From an uncultured Labedella sp. (GTDB lineage Bacteria > Actinomycetota > Actinomycetes > Actinomycetales > Microbacteriaceae): 9,371 bases of DNA. Location of the stretch: positions 1-9,371 of the forward strand of contig CAKTZW010000044.1 of assembly GCA_934636065.1 (NCBI GenBank), given 5' to 3'. A model generated the notes under the pieces. The model did no database searches. It was not told the DNA's origin and saw only the letters and a program-made list of their open reading frames with translations. The position numbers and the translations under genes are program-made. This document shows positions 1 through 6,326 of this stretch, piece after piece. Each line of letters opens with the position of its first letter. The first letter of the stretch is position 1.

Positions 1-257
1 ACCACGTAGACCGCGCTGATGATGATGCCGGCGAGGGCGAGGCCGCGGCCCTGCTCACCGTTCTCCTTGATCTGACGCAGCGCGATGATGCCGAGGATGA
101 GTCCGGCGAGCGGGAAGACGAAGGCTCCGACCAGCGAGAGGATCGCGAGAAGGTTGGTCTTCTGCGACTGCGGCTGGCCGTAGCCCTGGGCTCCGCCTCC
201 CTGGTAGGGCTGCGCGGGCTGGTAGGACGGGGGGTTCGACGCGTTGGGGTCGGACAT
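1..257 (-). CDS. DUF4190-type small membrane protein (3' end outside window)
   Basis: Eighty-five codons are visible and the C-terminus lies beyond the window edge. Residues 1-33 form a Pro/Gln/Tyr/Gly-rich, probably disordered cytoplasmic head with repeated YQ and YG motifs. A hydrophobic segment at about residues 35-60 ends in a GIIALRQIK stretch. A short polar loop (KENGEQGRG, 64-72) follows, then a second hydrophobic segment that starts LALAGIII. The order Pro/Gln head, helix, 'LRQIK..GE.GRGLALAG', helix is typical of actinobacterial DUF4190 proteins, whose function is not known. The ATG at 255-257 is supported by an AGGAGA Shine-Dalgarno (265-270 on the plus strand) about 7 nt upstream. 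It lies downstream of glyS on the same strand with a 93-bp gap, so it could be co-transcribed with glyS or have its own promoter. The family call rests on pattern recognition only. Confidence 0.8.
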   Translation of the reverse strand, partial: MSDPNASNPPSYQPAQPYQGGGAQGYGQPQSQKTNLLAILSLVGAFVFPLAGLILGIIALRQIKENGEQGRGLALAGIIISAVYV

Positions 258-325
258 GGGTGTCTCTCCTTTGGTGGGGGAATCCTGTCAAGCGTGGCAG
301 TCCTGGGGATTTGCTGTCAATGCGC

Positions 326-350
326 CCGAATGGGTGGTACTCCCCATCGG
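326..350 (-). terminator. possible weak stem-loop terminator after glyS
   Basis: Immediately downstream of the glyS stop codon, CCG at 326-328 pairs with CGG at 348-350 and ATGGG at 330-334 pairs with CCCAT at 343-347. A329 is bulged and the loop is 8 nt. There is no T tract after it in the minus-strand direction. It could attenuate transcription between glyS and the DUF4190 gene, but an 8-bp bulged stem is weak evidence. Confidence 0.3.
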
Positions 351-1736
351 TCAGGCGCCGCGCAAGCGCTCGGCGAGGTAGCCGTAGAGCGCGTCGATGG
401 AGATCCGCTCCTGCGCCATGGTGTCGCGGTCGCGGACCGTGACGGCGTTGTCCTCGAGCGAGTCGAAGTCGACGGTCACGCAGTACGGCGTTCCGATCTC
501 GTCCTGCCGGCGGTAGCGCCGACCGATGGCGCCCGAGTCGTCGAAGTCGACGTTCCACTGGTCGCGGAGATCCGCCGCCACCTGGCGGGCGAGCGGCGAG
601 AGCGCCTCGTTGCGGCTGAGCGGCAGGACGGCGACCTTCACGGGCGCGAGGCGCGGGTCGAGCTTCAGCACGGTGCGCTTGTCGGTGCCGCCCTTCGCGT
701 TCGGCACCTCCTCCTCCACGTAGGCGTCGACGAGGAACGCCATGAGGGAGCGCGTGAGGCCGGCCGCCGGCTCGATCACATACGGCACCCAGCGCTCGTT
801 CTTCGTCTGGTCGAAGTACGACAGGTCCTTGCCCGAGTGCTTCGCGTGCGTCGAGAGGTCGAAGTCGGTGCGGTTGGCGACGCCCTCGAGCTCGCCCCAC
901 TCGCCACCGGTGAAGCCGAACTTGTACTCGATGTCGACGGTGCGCTTGGAGTAGTGGGAGAGCTTCTCCTGCGGGTGCTCGAAGAGGCGCAGGTTCTCCG
1001 GGTCGATGCCGAGATCGGTGTACCAGTTCATCCGGTAGTCGATCCAGTGCTGGTGCCACTCCTCGTCCGTGCCGGGCTCGACGAAGAACTCGAGCTCCAT
1101 CTGCTCGAACTCGCGCGTGCGGAAGATGAAGTTGCCGGGCGTGATCTCGTTGCGGAACGACTTGCCGATCTGGCCGACGCCGAACGGCGGCTTTACGCGG
1201 GCGGACTGCAGGACGTTCGCGAAGTTCACGAAGATGCCCTGAGCTGTCTCGGGACGGAGGTAGTGCAGTCCCGACTCGTCCTCGACGGGGCCGAGGTAGG
1301 TCTTCAGCATCATGTTGAAGTCGCGCGGCGGCGTCCACTCGCCGCGGGTTCCGCAGTTGGGGCACGCGATGTCGAGCATGCCGTTCTCGGGCGCACGGCC
1401 CTTCTTCTCCTCGAACGCCTCGATGAGGTGGTCCTCACGGAAGCGCTTGTGGCAGTGCAGGCACTCGACGAGCGGGTCGGTGAAGACGCCGACGTGGCCG
1501 GAGGCCACCCACACCTGGCGCGGCAGGATCACGGAGGAATCGAGGCCGACCACGTCGTCGCGACGCGTGACCATGTACTTCCACCACTGCTTCTTGATGT
1601 TCTCCTTGAGCTCCACGCCGAGGGGCCCGTAGTCCCATGCGGATCGGGAGCCGCCGTAGATCTCTCCCGCCTGGAAGACGAACCCGCGGTGGCGGGCGAG
1701 GGCGATGACCGAATCGAGGCGGCTGGCTGAGGCCAC
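351..1736 (-). CDS. glyS: glycyl-tRNA synthetase, dimeric class II type
   Basis: It charges tRNA-Gly with glycine using ATP in the cytoplasm and is essential for translation. At 461 aa it has the length usual for the single-chain alpha2 (eukaryote/archaeal-like) enzyme found in Actinobacteria. The N-terminus (residues 12-50, '[27 protein letters not shown]') is diagnostic of the family. A likely zinc site is formed by C92-x2-C95 and C125-x2-C128. Class II motif 2 lies at about 195-218 ([19 protein letters not shown]) and motif 3 at about 321-336 ([16 protein letters not shown], with the ATP-binding Arg). The C-terminal anticodon-binding domain covers about 361-461 and includes '[18 protein letters not shown]'. 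The start is GTG (1734-1736), preceded by AGGAG with a 7-nt spacer (1744-1748 on the plus strand). A possible -10 lies about 70 nt upstream. I see no T-box leader. All signature motifs are intact. Confidence 0.97.
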   Translation of the reverse strand: MASASRLDSVIALARHRGFVFQAGEIYGGSRSAWDYGPLGVELKENIKKQWWKYMVTRRDDVVGLDSSVILPRQVWVASGHVGVFTDPLVECLHCHKRFREDHLIEAFEEKKGRAPENGMLDIACPNCGTRGEWTPPRDFNMMLKTYLGPVEDESGLHYLRPETAQGIFVNFANVLQSARVKPPFGVGQIGKSFRNEITPGNFIFRTREFEQMELEFFVEPGTDEEWHQHWIDYRMNWYTDLGIDPENLRLFEHPQEKLSHYSKRTVDIEYKFGFTGGEWGELEGVANRTDFDLSTHAKHSGKDLSYFDQTKNERWVPYVIEPAAGLTRSLMAFLVDAYVEEEVPNAKGGTDKRTVLKLDPRLAPVKVAVLPLSRNEALSPLARQVAADLRDQWNVDFDDSGAIGRRYRRQDEIGTPYCVTVDFDSLEDNAVTVRDRDTMAQERISIDALYGYLAERLRGA

Positions 1737-1804
1737 GGGGGAACTCCTGGAATTCTGGGGATGTGGTCGTGCCGCGGCCGGATCGCCGGGCAGTCTTGCG
1801 TCCC

Positions 1805-1810
1805 AGTTTA
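1805..1810 (-). promoter_or_regulatory. candidate -10 element of the glyS promoter
   Basis: On the minus strand this reads TAAACT, which fits the actinobacterial TANNNT -10. It would start a leader of about 60 nt before the glyS GTG. I see no convincing TTGACA-like -35 at 16-18 bp. The rest of the 203-bp gap between glyS and the hydrolase (1737-1939) holds the glyS ribosome binding site and the hydrolase -10. I see no supported gene in it. Confidence 0.4.
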
Positions 1811-1927
1811 GACGGAGGCGCTGATCAGCCTGAGGGGATGCTCCCCGACCTCCTCGTCGCCGCCGTCGCGCTCGATCTCATCGACGAGCCCCTCTGTCCA
1901 CCCCTCCGGACGCTCGGGGCCGATCCG

Positions 1928-1933
1928 TAGACT
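1928..1933 (+). promoter_or_regulatory. -10 element of a leaderless promoter for the hydrolase
   Basis: TAGACT sits 6 nt before the ATG at 1940, so transcription would begin at or next to the start codon. There is no Shine-Dalgarno in front of this ATG. The -35 region is not recognisable, which is common for actinobacterial housekeeping promoters. The arrangement recurs at three other plus-strand genes in the window. Confidence 0.55.
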
Positions 1934-1939
1934 CGCGGC

Positions 1940-2812
1940 ATGGGGAGCACGCGACCGGACGGACCGACGCGCCCGCCGTCCGATCGTCGTCGCCCGCATG
2001 CGAACCGGCTGGTTCGAGGCGCCATCCTGCTCGGAGCCTTCGCCGTCGACTACGCGATCGCCGGGTGGGTGCAGGTCCGTGCGCTCGCGGAGCGATCCGC
2101 CCCGGAACGGTACCGCGAGGGCGATCCGGCGAAGCCGACGATCGTCCTCATCCCGGGCGTCTACGAGACGTGGCTGTTCATGAAGCCGGTGGCGGATCTC
2201 CTCAACGAGCGCGGCTACCCCGTCGCGGTGGTCCGTGGGCTGGGCTACAACCGTCGCCCCGTGGTCGACACCTCGACCCGGCTCGCCCGCGCGCTCTCGC
2301 GGCGCCCCGCCCCGGCCGCCGGCCGCGTCATCGTCGCCCACAGCAAGGGCGGTCTCGTCGGCAAGCACCTCATGCTGACGGAAGGCTCGCGACTCGACGT
2401 CCGTGGCATGGTCGCGGTCTGCACGCCGTTCGCCGGGTCCCGCCTGGCCAGGTGGCTGCTCGACCCGAGCCTGCGCGCGTTCCTCCCGACGGACTCGACG
2501 ATCGTGTCGCTTTCGAAGCACGCCGACGTCAACGCGCGGATCGTCTCCATCTATCCGCCTGTCGACCAGCACGTGCCCGACGGGAGCCAGCTCGCCGGAG
2601 CGACCAACGTCGAGGTCGACGTCCCGGGGCACTTCCGTCTCCTGAGCCACCGCCTCGGGCTCGCCGCGATCCTCGACGGCGTCGAATCGCTCGTCGCCGA
2701 GGTCGCCACCGGACCGGAGCCGCTCGACGGGGCGACGACCGACGACACGCGCGCGGCACCGGACGCCGCCGAGGTCGAACTCGGCAACGAGCCCCCGGCT
2801 GGGTCCGACTGA
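1940..2812 (+). CDS. alpha/beta hydrolase (lipase/esterase-like), probably membrane-anchored
   Basis: A 290-aa protein of the alpha/beta-hydrolase fold. After a basic start, residues about 24-48 form a hydrophobic stretch that may be a membrane anchor or uncleaved signal. Strand beta3 and the oxyanion region are 'TIVLIPGVYETWLFMKPVADLLNERGYPV' (67-95). The nucleophile elbow is AHSKGG (133-138) with S135 as the likely nucleophile; Lys replaces the usual Met or Gln after Ser. Likely triad partners are D209 (PPVDQHVP) and H231 (VPGHF). Substrate is unknown; lipase- or thioesterase-type acyl ester cleavage is plausible. The last 35 residues are acidic, Ala/Pro-rich and probably disordered. The ATG is chosen because a TAGACT -10 lies 6 nt upstream, giving a leaderless mRNA. 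The gene converges on the MarR gene with 6 bp between stops and no visible terminator. Confidence 0.85.
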   Translation: MGSTRPDGPTRPPSDRRRPHANRLVRGAILLGAFAVDYAIAGWVQVRALAERSAPERYREGDPAKPTIVLIPGVYETWLFMKPVADLLNERGYPVAVVRGLGYNRRPVVDTSTRLARALSRRPAPAAGRVIVAHSKGGLVGKHLMLTEGSRLDVRGMVAVCTPFAGSRLARWLLDPSLRAFLPTDSTIVSLSKHADVNARIVSIYPPVDQHVPDGSQLAGATNVEVDVPGHFRLLSHRLGLAAILDGVESLVAEVATGPEPLDGATTDDTRAAPDAAEVELGNEPPAGSD

Positions 2813-2818
2813 CGAGGA

Positions 2819-3421
2819 TCAGTCGCGGTTGCCGCGGACGGCGGCGATCATGTTCTCGAGGAAGCGCGCGACGACGTCGATCTCGTGCTGCGACATGTTG
2901 TCGGCCACCCGAACGAGATCGGCCTGCATGCGCGTGAGCGCCTCGCGGACCTCCTGCTCGCTCCGCACGGTCGGCACGATGACCGTCGAGCGACGGTCCG
3001 TCTCGTGAGGGCGGCGCTCGACGAAGCCGGCCGCCGCGAGACGGTCGATGAGCGCCGTCGTCGACGCGGTCGAGATGCCGAGGGCAGAACTGATCGAGCC
3101 CGGCGTCAGCCGGCGGCCCTCCGCGTCCGCTTCGACGAGCAGACGCATCGCCATGAGATCGGTCTCGCCCAGGGCCGTCTCGCGGCGCGATTCGCGCCGC
3201 GACGTCGTCTCGGCGTTGCGGAATTCGCGCATGAGGGAGAGAACGTCCGCACTGCTCGCCCGGGCGTCGGCGGCCGGACCCGTGAGCTCACGCGCGTCGT
3301 CGGGAGCGCGTTCATCGGCGAGCCGGTCGAACTCGAGCACGTCGCCCGACGCTCCCTTCTCGAGAGCGCCGTCGGACGGGCCGCCCGATGTCGGGTGCTC
3401 CGGGTACTGTCCTTCCACCAT
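2819..3421 (-). CDS. MarR-family transcriptional regulator
   Basis: A 200-aa winged-helix DNA-binding protein. Residues 1-55 are an acidic, low-complexity extension not usual for MarR (family about 140-160 aa). The core follows: a dimerisation helix (about 58-100), the helix-turn-helix 'LTPGSISSALGISTASTTALIDRLAAAGFVERR' (105-137) with recognition helix at about 118-132, and a beta-wing with the conserved D142-R143-R144 of MarR proteins. A C-terminal helix (about 155-195) completes the dimer interface. The ATG at 3419-3421 has a GAGGTGG Shine-Dalgarno (3426-3432 on the plus strand) 4-5 nt upstream, which supports the long N-terminus. It is divergent from a DUF7882-type gene. The shared intergenic region carries three CTAGA-type operator candidates, two of them within 60 bp of this start. 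I infer autorepression and control of the neighbour. The ligand is unknown. Confidence 0.93.
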   Translation of the reverse strand: MVEGQYPEHPTSGGPSDGALEKGASGDVLEFDRLADERAPDDARELTGPAADARASSADVLSLMREFRNAETTSRRESRRETALGETDLMAMRLLVEADAEGRRLTPGSISSALGISTASTTALIDRLAAAGFVERRPHETDRRSTVIVPTVRSEQEVREALTRMQADLVRVADNMSQHEIDVVARFLENMIAAVRGNRD

Positions 3422-3441
3422 CGTTCCACCTCATCCTTTTA

Positions 3442-3456
3442 GCTAGAGGGTCTAGC
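3442..3456. promoter_or_regulatory. operator candidate 1 (GCTAGA-N3-TCTAGC palindrome)
   Basis: A perfect 15-bp palindrome, GCTAGA-GGG-TCTAGC, lies about 20 bp upstream of the MarR start. Its CTAGA-N3-TCTAG core is repeated at 3464-3476. The size suits a MarR dimer. Its position would block transcription initiation or elongation of the MarR gene. Confidence 0.7.
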
Positions 3457-3463
3457 AGCATGC

Positions 3464-3476
3464 CTAGAACGTCTAG
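3464..3476. promoter_or_regulatory. operator candidate 2 (CTAGA-N3-TCTAG palindrome)
   Basis: CTAGA-ACG-TCTAG, a perfect 13-bp palindrome, has its centre 21 bp from that of site 1. Two helical turns place both sites on one face of the DNA. Its right half extends to CGTCTAGCTAC (3470-3480), which recurs inverted at 3549-3559. Confidence 0.7.
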
Positions 3477-3530
3477 CTACCTTAGCTCAGGGTTCCGCGG
3501 GAATTCACCACTTTTCTTTTCACCCGAAAC

Positions 3531-3573
3531 ATGAGTATGGTCGGCTAAGTAGCTAGACGAACTACATACTCAT
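3531..3573. repeat. 9-bp inverted repeat flanking the divergent promoter centre
   Basis: ATGAGTATG at 3531-3539 and CATACTCAT at 3565-3573 are exact reverse complements separated by 25 bp. Each arm contains CATACT reading outwards: leftwards towards the MarR gene on the minus strand, rightwards towards the DUF7882 gene on the plus strand. The arms may be paired -10 elements or a second class of regulator site. No clear -35 is seen for either. Confidence 0.5.
3550..3565. promoter_or_regulatory. degenerate operator candidate 3 (TAGCTAGA half-site)
   Basis: TAGCTAGA-CGA-ACTAC keeps a full left half-site (CTAGA), while the right half matches only CTA of TCTAG. The 8-mer TAGCTAGA also occurs at 3440-3447 and, inverted, at 3472-3479. 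It lies inside the spacer of the 9-bp inverted repeat and about 70 bp before the DUF7882 start, where a repressor could act on that gene. Confidence 0.5.
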
Positions 3574-3634
3574 CGGGCGAGACTCTCGCGTTGTGAGGCA
3601 TCGAGTCCCGATTCCAAACATTATGGAGAACATC

Positions 3635-4042
3635 ATGGCAACGCTCACTTACGGCCCCGACGCGACGACGGTCACGATCGAGGACCGTGCCCTCGCCCAC
3701 CTCCAGTACGTGATCTTCCAGCGCTTCCGTCGCCACGAGCCCTTCGTGATGACGCTCGTGACCGGCGAGGGAGCCGACCGCCAGCGCCGCTCGACGTGGA
3801 TGACGCCGGGCGCCCCGGTCTCCTTCTCCTACGACGACGAGGCGACGCAGCAGCTCGACCGCGAGTGGCTCGAAGAGCTCATGAAGCAGTCGTACAGCGG
3901 CGCCGGCCTCACCTACGTCGCGCCGACGGAGGCCGAGACCACGACGGATGTCGTCGCAGAGGCGGGCAAGATCGTCGACGCCGCAGCCGAGGCGGTCACG
4001 GCCGCACGCCCCGCACGCACGCGGGAGCGCGCAGCGGCCTGA
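3635..4042 (+). CDS. DUF7882-type small protein of unknown function
   Basis: A 135-aa protein. Residues 1-98 match a short family common in Microbacteriaceae, often mislabelled 'ATP-dependent DNA ligase' and now, as I recall, DUF7882. Its features are the 'LTYG......TIEDRALAHLQYVIFQRFRRHEPFVMTL' start (4-41), 'RRSTWMTPGAPVSFSYDD' (51-68), and 'LDREWLEELMKQSYSGAGLTYV' (74-95). No ligase motif (such as KxDG) is present, so the ligase label has no basis here. Residues 99-135 are an Ala/Glu/Thr-rich extension ending in a basic tail, longer than the usual protein of about 100 aa. The start at 3635 is preferred over an upstream in-frame ATG at 3593 because GGAG (3625-3628) lies 6 nt before it and the family begins here. 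It is divergent from the MarR gene and probably controlled by it. Confidence 0.85.
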   Translation: MATLTYGPDATTVTIEDRALAHLQYVIFQRFRRHEPFVMTLVTGEGADRQRRSTWMTPGAPVSFSYDDEATQQLDREWLEELMKQSYSGAGLTYVAPTEAETTTDVVAEAGKIVDAAAEAVTAARPARTRERAAA

Positions 4043-4065
4043 TCGGACCAGGGTCCGCTCGGCCG

Positions 4066-4105
4066 GACGATGCCCCTCGCGATCTGCGTCGCGGGGGGCA
4101 TCGTC
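4066..4105. terminator. bidirectional 17-bp stem-loop terminator
   Basis: Positions 4066-4082 pair with 4089-4105 over 17 consecutive base pairs (one G-T wobble at 4077/4094), with a 6-nt loop TCTGCG. It lies 23 nt after the DUF7882 stop and 25 nt beyond the stop of the minus-strand oxidase gene, so it can end both converging transcripts. There is no long T tract, as is common in high-GC Actinobacteria. A 14-bp palindrome, CGGACC-AG-GGTCCG (4044-4057), lies just before it. Confidence 0.85.
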
Positions 4106-4130
4106 GTCGAACGGGGCGGTCGCCGTCGCC

Positions 4131-5228
4131 TCAGAGCCCGAGGGTGACGTCGAGTTCCGAGCGCAGGCGGTCGAGCGACGTCGCTCCCGATTGGGCGAGC
4201 GCGAGCTCCAACTCGGCACGGAACCCGCTGAGAACGCGCTCCACGCCCGCCCGCCCCTCGGTCGCGAGGCCCCACATGACGGGTCGGCCCACGAAGACCG
4301 CGCGGGCACCGAGCGCGAGGGCGGCGAGGACGTGCCCACCGGAGCGGATGCCGCTGTCGACGTAGACCTCCGCCTCCTCGCCGACGGCCGCCACGACGGA
4401 CGGCAGCGCCGCGAGCGAGGTGATGGAGGCCCCGGAACGCCGGCCCCCGTGCGTCGAGACGACGACAGCCGCCGCCCCGGCCTCGACGGCGCGGGTGGCG
4501 TCGTCTCCCCGGAGCACGCCCTTCACGATGACGGGGAGTCCTCCGCTGATCTCGGACAGCCACGCGATGTCGGAGATCGACGCGGGCAGCGTCGGTCGGC
4601 CGGTGAGGGCGGCGCGTTCGACCGCCGTCAGATTGACGAGTCGCTCCCGCTCCGGCCCCTCCGGCCACTCCGTCGGCTCGACGCCGGGAGCGCTCACGAG
4701 CAGCGCCGTGGTGTCGACGGTGAGGATGATCGCGGAGGCCCCGGCCGCAGCGGCGCGTTCCACGAGGCGGGCCGTGGCGTCGCGATTCGCGAGCGGATAC
4801 ACCTGGAACCACCAGTCCGCCCCCGTCGCCCGGATGTCCTCGAAGGGCACAGCCGTGTTCGTCGATACGCCGAGCACGGTGCCGATGGACGCCGCGGCCG
4901 CTCCCGTGGCGCGCTCCCCCGCCGGGTCGGCCGCGACCTGCTGAGCCATCGGCGCCACGAGGACGGGGAGCGACACCGGTCGGCCGAGCACTGTCGTGTC
5001 GAGGGCGAGGGACTGCTCGCCGAGCAGGGTGCGCGGTGCGAACGACACCGCGTCCCATTCGCCGAGGTCGCGTGCCGCTCGACCGGCCGTGCCGGCGGTC
5101 GTCGCGATGTACTCGCGGACGTGCGCCGGGAGCCCCGCCTCCGCTCGCCGCTCGAGCTCGTCGAGCCAGCCGCGCGCGATGATCACCGGCCCCTCGACCG
5201 GGCCGCCGCGGAGCGGTTCGTCCGTCAC
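4131..5228 (-). CDS. divergent FMN-dependent alpha-hydroxy-acid oxidase/dehydrogenase
   Basis: A 365-aa TIM-barrel flavoprotein of the lactate/glycolate oxidase family, which oxidises 2-hydroxy acids to 2-oxo acids. Family features: 'LGRPVSLPVLVAPMAQQ' (81-97), 'GERATGAAAASIGTVLGVST' (104-123), 'WWFQVYPLANRD' with Y144, 'TVDTT' with D172, K236 in 'VIVKGVLR', the catalytic His H260 and R263 in 'STHGGRR', and the FMN-phosphate site 'VDSGIRSGGHVLAALALGARAVFVGRP' (290-316). Oddities: the usual 'GxRxxD' after TVDTP, which supplies a substrate-carboxylate Arg, is replaced by 'ALLVSAPGVEP', and 'SNHGGRQLD' has become 'STHGGRRSG'. The substrate is therefore uncertain. The GTG start overlaps the stop of the aldo-keto reductase gene (GTGA), with no clear Shine-Dalgarno, so translational coupling is likely. 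A longer upstream frame exists but lies wholly inside that gene. Confidence 0.85.
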   Translation of the reverse strand: MTDEPLRGGPVEGPVIIARGWLDELERRAEAGLPAHVREYIATTAGTAGRAARDLGEWDAVSFAPRTLLGEQSLALDTTVLGRPVSLPVLVAPMAQQVAADPAGERATGAAAASIGTVLGVSTNTAVPFEDIRATGADWWFQVYPLANRDATARLVERAAAAGASAIILTVDTTALLVSAPGVEPTEWPEGPERERLVNLTAVERAALTGRPTLPASISDIAWLSEISGGLPVIVKGVLRGDDATRAVEAGAAAVVVSTHGGRRSGASITSLAALPSVVAAVGEEAEVYVDSGIRSGGHVLAALALGARAVFVGRPVMWGLATEGRAGVERVLSGFRAELELALAQSGATSLDRLRSELDVTLGL

Positions 5229-6241
5229 CGTGCCGTGCCGTGCACCGCGAACGCGTCGATGCGCTCGAGGTCGTCGGCGGTGAGCGGGGGCGCGTCGAGG
5301 GCGGCCACGTTCTGCTCGAGCTGCGCGACGCTGCTCGCGCCGATGAGCGCCGACGTCACGGTGTCGTGGCGCAGCACCCACGAGAGCGCGAGCTGGGCCA
5401 GTGTCTGCCCGCGCTCGGATGCGATGGCCGAGAGCCCACGAGCCCGCTCGAGGTACGTCTCGGAGATCCGCTCCTCGGAGAGGAACCGGCTCGTCGCCGC
5501 GCGGGAGTCGCTCGGGATCGTTCCGTCGAGGTAGCGGTCGGTGAGCAGGCCCTGTGCGAGCGGCGAGAAGACGATGCTGCCGATCCCCGTCTCGGCCACC
5601 GCGTCGAGCAGGCCCTCCTCGACGGTGCGATTGAACATCGAGTACGAGGGCTGGTGGATGAGGAGGGGTACGCCGAGCCCGTCGAGGACCTCAGCCGCCC
5701 GTCGCGTCTGGTCCGGGTCGTAGTTGGAGACGCCGACGTAGAGGGCCTTGCCCTGCTGCACGGCGGTCGCGAGGGCGCCCATCGTCTCCTCGATCGGCGT
5801 CGTCTCGTCGGGACGGTGGTGGTAGAAGATGTCGACGTAGTCGAGGCCGAGACGCCGCAGGCTCTGATCGAGCGAGGACAGCAGATACTTGCGGGAGCCG
5901 CCGTCGCCGTACGGTCCCGGCCACATGTCGAAACCGGCCTTCGTGGAGACGACGAGCTCGTCCCGGTAGGGCCGGAGATCCGCCTCGAGGATGCGACCGA
6001 ACGTCTCCTCCGCCGACCCGTAGGGCGGACCGTAGTTGTTGGCGAGGTCGATGTGGGTGATGCCGAGGTCGAACGCGCGGCGGACGATGGCGCGCTGCGA
6101 TTCGAAGCTGCGCCCCTCCCCGAAGTTGTGCCAGAGACCGAGCGAGAGCGCCGGGAGGTCGAGCCCGCTCCGGCCGGCCCGGCGGTAGGTCATGGTGTCG
6201 TAGCGATGCTGGTCGGGGGAGAACGGCGCGGAGTCGGTCAC
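5225..6241 (-). CDS. gpr: aldo-keto reductase, L-glyceraldehyde 3-phosphate reductase (YghZ/Gpr) type
   Basis: A 338-aa NADPH-dependent aldo-keto reductase. From what I recall of E. coli YghZ/Gpr the resemblance is close throughout: 'LPALSLGLWHNFG', 'ESQRAI.R.AFDLGITH.DLANNYGPP.GSAEE.FGR', 'STKAG.DMWPGPYG.GGSRKYLL.SLDQSL', and 'SPLAQGLLT'. The catalytic tetrad is D65, Y70, K101 and H142. The C-terminal cofactor segment is 'SALIGASSVAQLEQN' (297-311). In E. coli it reduces L-glyceraldehyde 3-phosphate and detoxifies aldehydes such as methylglyoxal; the substrate here is inferred. The GTG at 6239-6241 is chosen because AGGA (6247-6250 on the plus strand) lies 5 nt upstream and the protein then begins like the family ('PDQHRYDTMTYR'). 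An in-frame ATG at 6334 would add 31 atypical residues. It is first in a two-gene operon with the hydroxy-acid oxidase (overlapping stop/start) and is divergent from the ArsR-type regulator. Confidence 0.93.
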   Translation of the reverse strand: MTDSAPFSPDQHRYDTMTYRRAGRSGLDLPALSLGLWHNFGEGRSFESQRAIVRRAFDLGITHIDLANNYGPPYGSAEETFGRILEADLRPYRDELVVSTKAGFDMWPGPYGDGGSRKYLLSSLDQSLRRLGLDYVDIFYHHRPDETTPIEETMGALATAVQQGKALYVGVSNYDPDQTRRAAEVLDGLGVPLLIHQPSYSMFNRTVEEGLLDAVAETGIGSIVFSPLAQGLLTDRYLDGTIPSDSRAATSRFLSEERISETYLERARGLSAIASERGQTLAQLALSWVLRHDTVTSALIGASSVAQLEQNVAALDAPPLTADDLERIDAFAVHGTAR

Positions 6242-6326
6242 GGAGATCCTGTCTCGTCGGTGAGTGCGTCGTTCCATCCTGTCGGGTTCCGCCCCGCGGA
6301 GCGAGACGCGGTCAGTCCGCATGAAA

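Noticed and set aside
294..1730. Long open frame of 478 codons on the plus strand opposite glyS
   Set aside because: It mirrors glyS, which has all synthetase motifs. Its translation is Arg/Val/Glu-rich low complexity with no recognisable domain, as expected for the antisense of a high-GC gene.
1737..1810. T-box or other riboswitch in front of glyS
   Set aside because: The leader would be only about 60-70 nt, with no T-box sequence and no terminator/antiterminator pair.
1838..1930. Small plus-strand frame (30 aa) between glyS and the hydrolase
   Set aside because: A purine-rich stretch directly abuts its ATG, too close for a Shine-Dalgarno. The peptide has no recognisable feature and its stop codon falls inside the TAGACT -10 of the next gene.
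1808..1930. Minus-strand coding-like segment ending [19 protein letters not shown]
   Set aside because: No start codon with a ribosome binding site lies near, the open frame continues only as antisense of the hydrolase, and its TAA overlaps the proposed glyS -10.
4044..4057. 14-bp palindrome CGGACC-AG-GGTCCG as an operator or separate terminator
   Set aside because: A 2-nt loop cannot form a good RNA hairpin, it lies after a gene rather than before one, and the stronger 17-bp stem follows at once.
5229..5381. N-terminal extension of the hydroxy-acid oxidase by 51 residues
   Set aside because: The extension lies entirely within the aldo-keto reductase coding region in another frame and is Arg/Ala-rich with no family match. 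The GTG at 5228 gives the usual overlap and a normal protein length.
3948..5534. 528-codon plus-strand frame opposite the hydroxy-acid oxidase
   Set aside because: It runs antisense across the oxidase gene and into the aldo-keto reductase gene, ignores both gene boundaries, and is made of Arg/Gly/Asp-rich low-complexity sequence.
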